A stretch of 64,000 nt of DNA from JAJFJD01 sp965228975 (GTDB lineage: Bacteria > Pseudomonadota > Alphaproteobacteria > UBA8366), in assembly GCA_965228975.1 (NCBI GenBank), contig OZ245851.1, positions 2,666,001 through 2,730,000 on the forward strand. The letters run 5' to 3'. Below, one piece after another: positions 1-7,083 of the stretch. Below the pieces are notes generated by a model. That model was not told the origin of the DNA. It did not search any database and was given only the letters and a program-made list of their open reading frames with translations. The translations under genes and the position numbers were made by a program. The first letter of the stretch is position 1; each line of letters begins with the position of its first letter.

Positions 1-1401
1 CTGCTCCTGTAGCGCGACCTGCGCGGCAACCAGTTCGTCGCGCAGCGATTGCATGCGCTCTTCCAACCCGGCCAGATCACGGTCCCGATCCGCCAACGAC
101 GATTGTGCCGCTTTCAGCTCGTCCCGCAGAGAATCGGCTTCCAGTTCCGCGGTCGAGACCACATCGGCCTCTTCAGAGGCATGTGCCGCCTTGATCTTAG
201 TCAGTTGGTCGCGCAGCGCCTGCGCCTCTTCTTCAAGCTTGACGTTCTCGGCTCCGCGCTTGTCCAGGACCGATTGCGCCGCTTTCAATTCCTTTTGCAG
301 CGCCTTGACGTGCTTCTCCATTTCGGCGCCCGTCGCGGCGTCGGAATTCGTCTTTTGCAGAGCCGCCTGCGCCACCGTCAGGTCGGCTTTTACCGACTCG
401 AGTTTTTGCTCCAATGCCGAGATCGCTTTGGTCTGCTCGTGCGACAGATCATCGGCGCCCTCGAGTTTCACCAAGGCCGCCTCGGCCTGCTCGGCCCGCA
501 GCGTCATTTCCGCCAATGCCTGCTTGGTGTAGGCGACCGCCTGCTCGGCCACGCGAGCCTTGGACTCGGCGGCATCGACCTGCGCCTTCATCGCCGACTT
601 AGCGCCTTTCGCGTCCGCCTCGGTCTGCGCCGCCGCCACCGTTTCGAGTTCCTGAAGCTTTGCCGCCAGCTTCTTTATCTCCGCGTCGGCAGCCGCCTTC
701 GCCTCCGCGACCTGCGCTTCGGTGTTGGCGGCCCACGCGGCTTCCGCCTCCTTGAGACGGCTGTCGTCATCACTTTCGTCACCGTCGACGCTCTGCAACG
801 CTTCCATCACGCGCCGTTCGGTCTCGGCCGCCGCCTCTGCCTTGACCGCAGCGATCCTTGCCTCGGCTTCGGCCTGGAGACGTGCTTCGAGGGCCGCTAT
901 TTCCGGGCGTGCCGCAGATTTCCGCGCCGCCGTCTTCCCGGAGCCGAGATCGCTCACGGCACCGCCGGCCGCCGCCTCCGGCGCGACATCCACATCGAAC
1001 AGCGCCAACGTGTTCGCGAAACCGTCTTCCACATTGACGACCCGAACGGCCAGGGAGTGTGGCGCGAAATCCGGTTCGGCCGGTTTGTAGAACAGATTGT
1101 CCAACTCGTCGGAATTGAGCGACCAAGTGCGATCGCCGTTGTTCTGACCCCTGGACAGTCGGGCGCCGGCCAGCAACCCCTCGACCTTGATGGAGATTCG
1201 CTCGCTACCGTTCCGTTCCGGAAGCTTGTCCGCGATCGACAGAGGCACACCAGGAGAGCTGGCGGCGGTTTTGGCGGCTTTCTTCTTTGCCGTCTTTGCG
1301 GGCTTAGCCGCGTTCGCCGCCGGTTTGGCAGCGCCCTTCGCCCCCTTGGGCGCGGCGGTTTTCGCCGGCTTGCTGGCTGCCGTGGAAGAACGACCGGACA
1401 T
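1..1401 (-). CDS. Partial Ala/Lys-rich coiled-coil protein (C-terminus off window)
   Basis: An open frame runs from an ATG at 1401 off the left edge: 467 codons with no stop. Residues 1-50 are very rich in Ala, Lys and Pro, like a histone-H1 tail. Residues about 65-140 look like a small beta-rich domain with a GARLSRGQNNGDRTWSL stretch and a later VVNVEDG. This resembles the repeat unit of cadherin/RTX-type surface proteins, present here once. From about residue 165 to the edge the sequence is a long Ala/Glu/Lys/Gln heptad-like coiled coil. I see no signal peptide or membrane segment. The function is unknown; a nucleoid-binding or structural scaffold role is only a guess. The long Arg-rich reading on the opposite strand is a compositional shadow. 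Confidence 0.8.
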   Translation of the reverse strand, partial: MSGRSSTAASKPAKTAAPKGAKGAAKPAANAAKPAKTAKKKAAKTAASSPGVPLSIADKLPERNGSERISIKVEGLLAGARLSRGQNNGDRTWSLNSDELDNLFYKPAEPDFAPHSLAVRVVNVEDGFANTLALFDVDVAPEAAAGGAVSDLGSGKTAARKSAARPEIAALEARLQAEAEARIAAVKAEAAAETERRVMEALQSVDGDESDDDSRLKEAEAAWAANTEAQVAEAKAAADAEIKKLAAKLQELETVAAAQTEADAKGAKSAMKAQVDAAESKARVAEQAVAYTKQALAEMTLRAEQAEAALVKLEGADDLSHEQTKAISALEQKLESVKADLTVAQAALQKTNSDAATGAEMEKHVKALQKELKAAQSVLDKRGAENVKLEEEAQALRDQLTKIKAAHASEEADVVSTAELEADSLRDELKAAQSSLADRDRDLAGLEERMQSLRDELVAAQVALQEQ

Positions 1402-1645
1402 AGGTTGGCCTCAGCTAATGCGCTTAACGCGCTACCTTCACCTCAAGAGGTCCGGACACGACAAGCCAGGATCGTCGGCCGCCGTTTCCGCCCCTTTGCC
1501 TCGGCCTATTGTTGTAAACAACTCGTTAATAAAAGGTTCAACTACGGCAACTGAGATTGCCGAATTTCGACCTCAATAAACGGGAGATTTAGCTATTTGA
1601 TTACAGCGACTTACATCGCGACGCTGCCACGAAGATTCGGCGCCG

Positions 1646-2488
1646 TCAGGGGGCGCCGCGCGCGGGTTCCCCATCGACGCCTTTATAAAGCACATCCTGG
1701 CGGAATTTCATGATCCGGGCGTGCTCCGCGAGCGCAGCGGGATCCATATCCTGGGCCGGCGGCGTCTCATGCACGAAGTTGCCGTACCGGTCCTCGCCCC
1801 GCACCAACCAGGCACTGTCCTTGCCGCCGTTTTTTTGGCGCACGTGAGGCGCGATGTAGCGGATCGCGACACCGATCCGGCGATCGCCGGACATATTCGG
1901 CTCCGACGCGTGCACCGTCCGGACATGATGCAGTGAGATTTCACCGGGTTGAAGCTCGAGATACGCCGCCTCGGCATCATCCACATCGACGGCGATTTCC
2001 TGACCGCGGGTCAACAGGTTCTTCTTGTCCAGGGTATCGGTATGCGGCATCTGGTCGAGCGTATGGCTGCCCGGAAGCATCTTCATACACCCGCTTTCCC
2101 GGGTTGCGGGGGATAACGCAATCCACGCGGTCACCACATCCGGCTTGTCGAGTCCCCAATAGGTGGAATCCTGGTGCCAGGAAACGTAGCCGGCATCCTT
2201 GGCGTCCTTTACGAACAGACTCAGGCCCCAGCACATCAAATCCGGACCGAGGACGTCTTCGACCGCATCCAATATCTTCTCGTGACTCGCCAGTTCGGCC
2301 GCCCAAGTTTGCAGCAAATAGAGTTTCTGCCCTTTGCTGAGCTCATACCATCCGCCATTCGCGGCCTCATAGGCCTCGAACCGGCTCCGGTACAGCGCCG
2401 CATCCTCGGGCGTAAACGCCCGGATGGGACCGCAAAACCCGGCGGCTTCATAGGCATTCTGTTGTGCCTCGCTCAGAAATTTTGGCAT
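1646..2488 (-). CDS. Phytanoyl-CoA dioxygenase (PhyH) family protein
   Basis: A 280-residue non-haem Fe(II)/2-oxoglutarate dioxygenase of the PhyH family. The iron triad is visible as HQD (His105, Asp107) and a distal His193 in TVHASEP; the RRIGVAIRY region supplies the expected 2-oxoglutarate-binding arginine. The ATG at 2488 (MPKFLSE) was chosen because GGAG lies 9-10 bases upstream; a reading 16 codons longer has no better site. The gene is divergent from a LysR regulator across 189 bp, a common arrangement for a regulator and its target. The substrate cannot be told; PhyH proteins of this size act on small hydroxylatable metabolites. Confidence 0.9.
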   Translation of the reverse strand: MPKFLSEAQQNAYEAAGFCGPIRAFTPEDAALYRSRFEAYEAANGGWYELSKGQKLYLLQTWAAELASHEKILDAVEDVLGPDLMCWGLSLFVKDAKDAGYVSWHQDSTYWGLDKPDVVTAWIALSPATRESGCMKMLPGSHTLDQMPHTDTLDKKNLLTRGQEIAVDVDDAEAAYLELQPGEISLHHVRTVHASEPNMSGDRRIGVAIRYIAPHVRQKNGGKDSAWLVRGEDRYGNFVHETPPAQDMDPAALAEHARIMKFRQDVLYKGVDGEPARGAP

Positions 2489-2677
2489 GAACTGAACTCC
2501 GCATATTTCGATGGCATCGGATACCGCAACGACCACTTCCTTGCAATTTTAGCAGGAGAAAGCCGGCCTATAAGACTGTTTACCCAGACAATTTCGGACA
2601 CTACTTCAGATCTCCAGGGACTGACAAATGACATGTTTTCGAATTGATCATGAATTAGATTCATGTGAATTTGCCCT
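2489..2677. promoter_or_regulatory. Divergent control region between PhyH and LysR genes
   Basis: A non-coding gap of 189 bp separates the start codons of the divergent PhyH and LysR genes. It is clearly AT-richer than its flanks and must hold both promoters. LysR regulators usually bind such intergenic regions. I could not assign -35/-10 boxes or a T-N11-A site with confidence. Confidence 0.4.
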
Positions 2678-3592
2678 ATGAATGCGCCCCTACCGCCACT
2701 GCCGGCCTTGCGGAGTTTCGAAGCCGCTGCCCGCCTGATGAGTTTCAAACAAGCGTCCGACGAGTTACACGTCACGCCGTCGGCGATCAGCCATCAGATC
2801 GAGAAACTCGAACGCACACTCGGCGTGCGGCTGTTTCACCGGTTGAACCGGCGGCTCATGCTCACCGACGCCGGAAGCGCGTATATCGCGAAAATCGGTC
2901 CCGCCTTCGATACGATCCGAAGCGCGACGGACGATATCTCGACCCGCGGGGCGACGGATACCGTCACGCTCACGGCGCCGCCGAGTTTTGCAGAGCTCTG
3001 GCTTCTGCCGCGCATCGGAAATTTCCTCGCGTCCTTCCCGGACATCGATTTACGGATCGAGGCCACTTTACGGCACGTCGATTTCGCGAAGGAACCGGTC
3101 GATGCCAGCATCCGCTACGGGATCGGAGAATGGCCCGGCGTGCGGTCGAGACGGCTTATCGTCGAGCAACTGATTCCCCTCTGCAGTCCGGCCCTCGCCG
3201 CCGGAGACTCCCCGTTGCACTCACCCGCCGATCTGGCGAACCACATTCTGATCCATTCCGAACAAAGGCTTACCAGTTGGTCCACCTGGTTGCGCGCCGC
3301 CGGATACGAAACCGTCCGGCCGCGCCGGAATATCCGATTCTCGCAATCCGGGCACTCGCTGAAGGCCGCCGCCAACGGCCTCGGCGTTATCCTGGAAAGC
3401 GAGGCGATGGCCCGGGATCATCTGGACGCCGGCGATTTGATCGTTCCGTTCGACCCGCCATCCGTCGATACCGCGCAGGCCGCTTATTACGTGGTCACTG
3501 CGCCGGGCGAAACCCTCGCGCCGAAGCTGCAAGCACTGGAGAGCTGGCTGTTCGAGGAACTGAATGCAGGTGCGTCTGTGGAAAGCCGCTGA
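2678..3592 (+). CDS. LysR-family transcriptional regulator (GcvA-like)
   Basis: A 304-residue LysR-type regulator. Residues 9-68 form the winged helix-turn-helix (LRSFEAAARLMSFKQASDEL, then TPSAISHQIEKLE). The rest is a periplasmic-binding-protein-like effector domain of about 210 residues. The Leu/Pro-rich start (PPLPALRSFEAAAR) is typical of the GcvA subgroup. It is divergent from the PhyH dioxygenase and 98 bp upstream of a co-oriented class II aldolase, so either neighbour could be its target. The inducer is unknown. Confidence 0.93.
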   Translation: MNAPLPPLPALRSFEAAARLMSFKQASDELHVTPSAISHQIEKLERTLGVRLFHRLNRRLMLTDAGSAYIAKIGPAFDTIRSATDDISTRGATDTVTLTAPPSFAELWLLPRIGNFLASFPDIDLRIEATLRHVDFAKEPVDASIRYGIGEWPGVRSRRLIVEQLIPLCSPALAAGDSPLHSPADLANHILIHSEQRLTSWSTWLRAAGYETVRPRRNIRFSQSGHSLKAAANGLGVILESEAMARDHLDAGDLIVPFDPPSVDTAQAAYYVVTAPGETLAPKLQALESWLFEELNAGASVESR

Positions 3593-3690
3593 CACCCGAC
3601 TTTCCGTTTTGCCGTTCCCGCCCGGTTGAACTAATCTTATGCGGCAAATCGGCACAAAACCCCCACCGAATGGCAAGGACGAGGCATGAC

Positions 3691-4449
3691 ATGGCAGTCA
3701 CGACACTGAAACAGCAAACGGATATGAGCGAAGCGGAATGGGAGACCCGCTGCAACCTGGCAGCACTGTATCGCATCCTGGACAAGCTGCGCATGACCGA
3801 CCTCATCTATACGCACATGTCGGCGCGGGTGCCCGGCGAGCCGGGACATTTCCTGATCAACCGCTTCGGGGAGTTCTTCAACGAGATCACGGCCTCCAGC
3901 CTGGTCAAGATGGACTATGACGGCAACGTCATCGGCGAACCCGGAAATTTCAACGACGCCGGCTTCACGATCCACAGCGGTGTCCTGATGGCACGCCCGG
4001 ACGCCAACTGCGTGATGCATCTGCACACGCGGTCCAGTGTGGCGGTTTCAGCGCAAAAATGCGGATTGCGCCCGATCAGCCAGCAGTCGCTGCTGGTTCT
4101 GGGCAGCATCGGGTATCACGACTACGACGTCGCGGGCGGCAATCTCGACGAGCGCGAGGTTCTGGGCCGCGACTGCGCCAAGGCCGATTGCATCATCCTG
4201 CGCAACCACGGCCTGTTGACCATCGGCAAATCGATCCAGGAGGCCTTTAAGAAAATGTATTTCCTTGAGACTGCCTGCCAGATTCAGACGGCGGCCGGTG
4301 AAGGGGAATTGATCGAGGTCCCGGAGCCCGTCCGCAGCAAGAGCATCGCGCGCTACAAGGCGAAGTTCGACGACGGCACCTACGGCGATCTCGAATGGGA
4401 AGGCATCATTCGCACGCTCGACCGCGAAGGGGCCGACTATCGCAATTGA
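3691..4449 (+). CDS. Class II aldolase/adducin family protein
   Basis: A 252-residue member of the class II aldolase/adducin N-terminal family, Zn-dependent enzymes that cleave or isomerise phosphorylated or carboxylated sugars. The metal ligands are visible as HLHT in the middle of the chain and RNHGLLT further on. The start at 3691 (MAVTTL) has GAGG about 6-9 bases upstream; the frame is open much further upstream, but that part overlaps the LysR gene in another frame and is not coding. Family members outside the fuculose/ribulose-phosphate aldolases are often called class II aldolase with no known substrate, and that is as far as this one can be taken. Confidence 0.9.
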   Translation: MAVTTLKQQTDMSEAEWETRCNLAALYRILDKLRMTDLIYTHMSARVPGEPGHFLINRFGEFFNEITASSLVKMDYDGNVIGEPGNFNDAGFTIHSGVLMARPDANCVMHLHTRSSVAVSAQKCGLRPISQQSLLVLGSIGYHDYDVAGGNLDEREVLGRDCAKADCIILRNHGLLTIGKSIQEAFKKMYFLETACQIQTAAGEGELIEVPEPVRSKSIARYKAKFDDGTYGDLEWEGIIRTLDREGADYRN

Positions 4450-4587
4450 TCGGTTACCGGCCGGTGTTTACATCGGCCGGACCGCCGCCCCGCAAATTCG
4501 GAAACACCGTTACAACAGGCGTTTTGCCGCTTGACAGGGTAAGCCGTCAGGCACACTTTTTCTGTGTCCCCGGTGGAGTCACGAGCC

Positions 4588-4932
4588 ATGAGCGAAAACG
4601 AGCCGCAACAACCCCGTGTCGAGATGGTCGACCCGCAGACCGCGCGTCACTGGATCGACCGCGGCGACGCCGTTCTCATCGATGTTCGGGAGCCGCACGA
4701 ATACGCCATGGAGCATATTCAGGGGGCGACGCTGGTCCCGCTGTCCGCCTTCGACCCGAACAACATCCCGGATCATTCGGACAAGCGACTGCTGCTGATG
4801 TGCGCGAGCGGCGTGCGCTGCGGAGTCGCGTCCGAAATGCTGAAACGGGCGGGATTTACCGAGATGTTCCGCCTCGCGGGCGGCATCATGGGATGGAAAG
4901 CGGCGGGCGGCCCGGTCGTACACGGGAACTAG
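4588..4932 (+). CDS. Single-domain rhodanese sulfurtransferase
   Basis: A 114-residue single-domain rhodanese. The CDC25-like active loop is CASGVR with catalytic Cys72, which would carry a persulfide; DVREPHEY and GGIMGWKAAGGP are the other family signatures. The ATG at 4588 follows GGTGGAG with 9-base spacing, better than a GTG eight codons upstream. Cytoplasmic, with no signal peptide. It sits 222 bp ahead of a TauE/SafE exporter and the soe genes, so a role in handling sulfane sulfur is likely but inferred from context. Confidence 0.9.
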   Translation: MSENEPQQPRVEMVDPQTARHWIDRGDAVLIDVREPHEYAMEHIQGATLVPLSAFDPNNIPDHSDKRLLLMCASGVRCGVASEMLKRAGFTEMFRLAGGIMGWKAAGGPVVHGN

Positions 4933-5154
4933 GCCCACCGACTCGGCCGAATGGCCGTTTTCTGTGACAAAAAGACGCAAACCCCCAAAAATCGCCCGGC
5001 CCGGCCGGGGCTTTCAGTTGACTTCCCAAACCGGCGGCGCATGATGCGCGTCACCATTCACAATAGAGACTGATTTACCGGCGTCCATCCTGCCCGGTCG
5101 CACCGCGAACCCGTGGCATACCTGTTGGACGCTTGTAGAAAGTATACGACGGCG

Positions 5155-6075
5155 TTGCATATCTACCTGCCCATCGCCGAAATGTCGGTCAACGTTTTCC
5201 TGCTGCTCGGAATGGGCGCCGGGGTCGGCATGCTGTCCGGGATATTCGGCGTCGGCGGCGGGTTCCTGATGACTCCGCTGCTGATCTTCCTCGGCGTGCC
5301 GTCGCCGGTCGCGGTCGGCACGGAAGCAAACCAAATCGTCGCGTCGTCGGTTTCCGGCGTGATGGCCCATTGGCGACGCGGGAATGTCGACGTCAAGATG
5401 GGCCTCGTCCTGCTCGTCGGCGGCCTGATCGGATCGACCTTCGGCGTCTGGATTTTCAAGGAATTGCGGACGCTCGGCCAGATCGATCTCGTCATCAAGA
5501 TTTGCTACGTCGTGTTCCTGGGAATCATCGGCTTCCTGATGCTGGTGGAAAGCATCCGCGCCATCAAACGCAGCCAGTCCGCGACCGCCCCGCGCCGCAA
5601 ACTGCATCAGCATAACTTCCTGCACGGCCTGCCGTTCAAGATGCGGTTCCGCCGGTCCAAGCTCTACATCAGCGCGCTGCTGCCGCTCGGCGTCGGCTTT
5701 CTGGTCGGTATCCTGGCATCGATCATGGGTGTCGGCGGCGGCTTCGTTATGGTGCCGGCGATGATCTACCTGCTCGGTATGCCGACCGCCGTGGTGGTCG
5801 GGACGTCGCTGCTGCAGATCATCTTCGTCACCGCCAACGCCACCTTCTTCCAGGCCTATCTGAACCAGACCGTGGACATCGTGCTGGCGTTGATCCTGCT
5901 GCTCGGTGCGGTGGTCGGCGCGCAGATCGGCACCAAGGTCGGGGCATACCTGAAGGGCGAGCAGCTTCGAGGGCTGCTGGCGCTGATGGTTCTGGGTGTT
6001 TGTATCAAGCTCGCGTTCGATCTCGTGGTGACGCCGGACGACTTGTACTCGTTGGGCCTGGGCGGAGGACACTGA
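5155..6075 (+). CDS. TauE/SafE-family sulfite/sulfonate exporter
   Basis: An integral membrane protein of the TauE/SafE (DUF81) family with two homologous halves. Each begins with a glycine-rich motif: GIFGVGGGFLMTP near the N-terminus and SIMGVGGGFVMVPA near residue 185. About eight hydrophobic segments are apparent. The TTG at 5155 (then HIYLPIAEMSVN) matches where family members usually begin; the frame also allows a GTG at 5113, which would add 14 residues of uncertain value. Family members export sulfite, sulfoacetate or related anions. It is 2 bp from the TIGR02186 gene and upstream of soeABC, so export of surplus sulfite is the best reading. Confidence 0.88.
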   Translation: MHIYLPIAEMSVNVFLLLGMGAGVGMLSGIFGVGGGFLMTPLLIFLGVPSPVAVGTEANQIVASSVSGVMAHWRRGNVDVKMGLVLLVGGLIGSTFGVWIFKELRTLGQIDLVIKICYVVFLGIIGFLMLVESIRAIKRSQSATAPRRKLHQHNFLHGLPFKMRFRRSKLYISALLPLGVGFLVGILASIMGVGGGFVMVPAMIYLLGMPTAVVVGTSLLQIIFVTANATFFQAYLNQTVDIVLALILLLGAVVGAQIGTKVGAYLKGEQLRGLLALMVLGVCIKLAFDLVVTPDDLYSLGLGGGH

Positions 6076-6077
6076 CC

Positions 6078-6812
6078 ATGCCGCGCCTAGTCATCGCCCT
6101 GATCGTCCTCATTACTTGCGCCCTGCCCGCACGCGCCGAGCCGCTTGTCGCCGATATCTCGGAAAGCGTCGTCAAGATCACAACCGGCTTCACGGGGACG
6201 AAAGTATTACTGTTCGGCGCGATCGATGGTGAAGGCAAGGTGGTCGTGATCGTGGAAGGGCCGCGGCATTCGATCACCGTTCGCCGCAAGGAGCGCATCG
6301 CCGGAATTTGGATCAACCGCGACACATTGCAATTCGTCGACGCACCGTCCTTCTATCAGGTGCTTGCAAGCGATACGCTGGATGAATGGCTGCCGCTGCG
6401 CACCCGCGAAGACTATCAAATCGGCGTCGAATATCTCGATCTGAAGTCGAACGACAAAGTGGGTCCTGCGGAAAAAGCCAATTTCCGCGACGCCCTCGTC
6501 CGGAACATGCAGCGCATCGGCCGCTACGGCACGCTCGACGAGAATGTGAAGCTGTTGGGCGGCCAGCTCTTCCGAGCAGACCTTTACCTACCGGCGAACT
6601 TGCCGACCGGCTACTACAACATTCGGGCGATGCTGGTGCAGGACGGCGAAGTCAAAAGCATCAAATCGACGCCATTGCTGGTGACCAAAGCGGGTATCGG
6701 CGCCGAAGTCTTCCGGATGGCCTATGCGTATCCGGCGCTTTACGGCATCGTTGCGATCGTGATCGCCGTGTTGGCCGGACTGGGCGCCAACGCGATATTC
6801 CGGAATGTTTAG
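6078..6812 (+). CDS. TIGR02186 family membrane-anchored protein
   Basis: A 244-residue protein with an N-terminal signal peptide (cleavage near PARA-EPL), an extracytoplasmic beta-rich region and a single C-terminal transmembrane helix near residues 220-240, followed by a short tail. It matches the uncharacterised alphaproteobacterial family TIGR02186, which commonly lies next to TauE/SafE genes. The ATG is 2 bp after the exporter stop, so the two are cotranscribed. It may be an accessory or periplasmic partner of the exporter; no enzymatic motif is visible. Confidence 0.85.
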   Translation: MPRLVIALIVLITCALPARAEPLVADISESVVKITTGFTGTKVLLFGAIDGEGKVVVIVEGPRHSITVRRKERIAGIWINRDTLQFVDAPSFYQVLASDTLDEWLPLRTREDYQIGVEYLDLKSNDKVGPAEKANFRDALVRNMQRIGRYGTLDENVKLLGGQLFRADLYLPANLPTGYYNIRAMLVQDGEVKSIKSTPLLVTKAGIGAEVFRMAYAYPALYGIVAIVIAVLAGLGANAIFRNV

Positions 6813-6964
6813 GCGAGCATCCCTACCGGCGGTTCATGACACATAACCGCTCAAGGTTTTTCGGACCACGGACCGCACTATCCTTTGTCTTGCGCAACGC
6901 CGCGCCAGAAATCAGTGAGACGCGAGCGGCCTTGAAGCCGATCAGTTTAATGCATAAAACGCAA

Positions 6965-6979
6965 AAAATGAAACATTTT
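6965..6979. promoter_or_regulatory. Palindrome AAAATG-AAA-CATTTT upstream of soeA
   Basis: A perfect 6-bp inverted repeat with 3-bp spacer in the 271-bp gap between the TIGR02186 gene and soeA, within the most AT-rich part of that gap. The gap suggests soeA has its own promoter. The palindrome could be an operator, but there is no matching regulator gene nearby and chance occurrence is possible. Confidence 0.25.
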
Positions 6980-7083
6980 GTCTCGAAAACTACGAAATGG
7001 TCGACGAAGCCAATCATATTCACTAGGTTGACGTTCCCTGCCTCGGCTGGCCGCAATCCCACCCACGGGGGAAGTACCGGATA

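Noticed and set aside
49..1554. 501-residue Arg/Leu-rich reading on the + strand
   Set aside because: Antisense shadow of the coiled-coil gene on the minus strand; composition is that of reverse-complemented Ala/Lys/Glu codons and no family is recognisable.
2665..3690. Upstream in-frame extension of the class II aldolase
   Set aside because: It runs through the LysR gene in another frame; the aldolase fold and the ribosome binding site begin at 3691.
4994..5011. GC-rich inverted repeat after the rhodanese gene as a terminator
   Set aside because: The stem has a bulge and only three T residues follow; not strong enough.
5014..6072. 352-residue minus-strand reading opposite the TauE/SafE gene
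   Set aside because: Gln/Asp/His-rich low-complexity sequence, the usual reverse of a hydrophobic membrane protein.
6829..6850. Six-bp inverted repeat after the TIGR02186 gene as a terminator
   Set aside because: Short stem with a 10-base loop, and the T-run is several bases further on.
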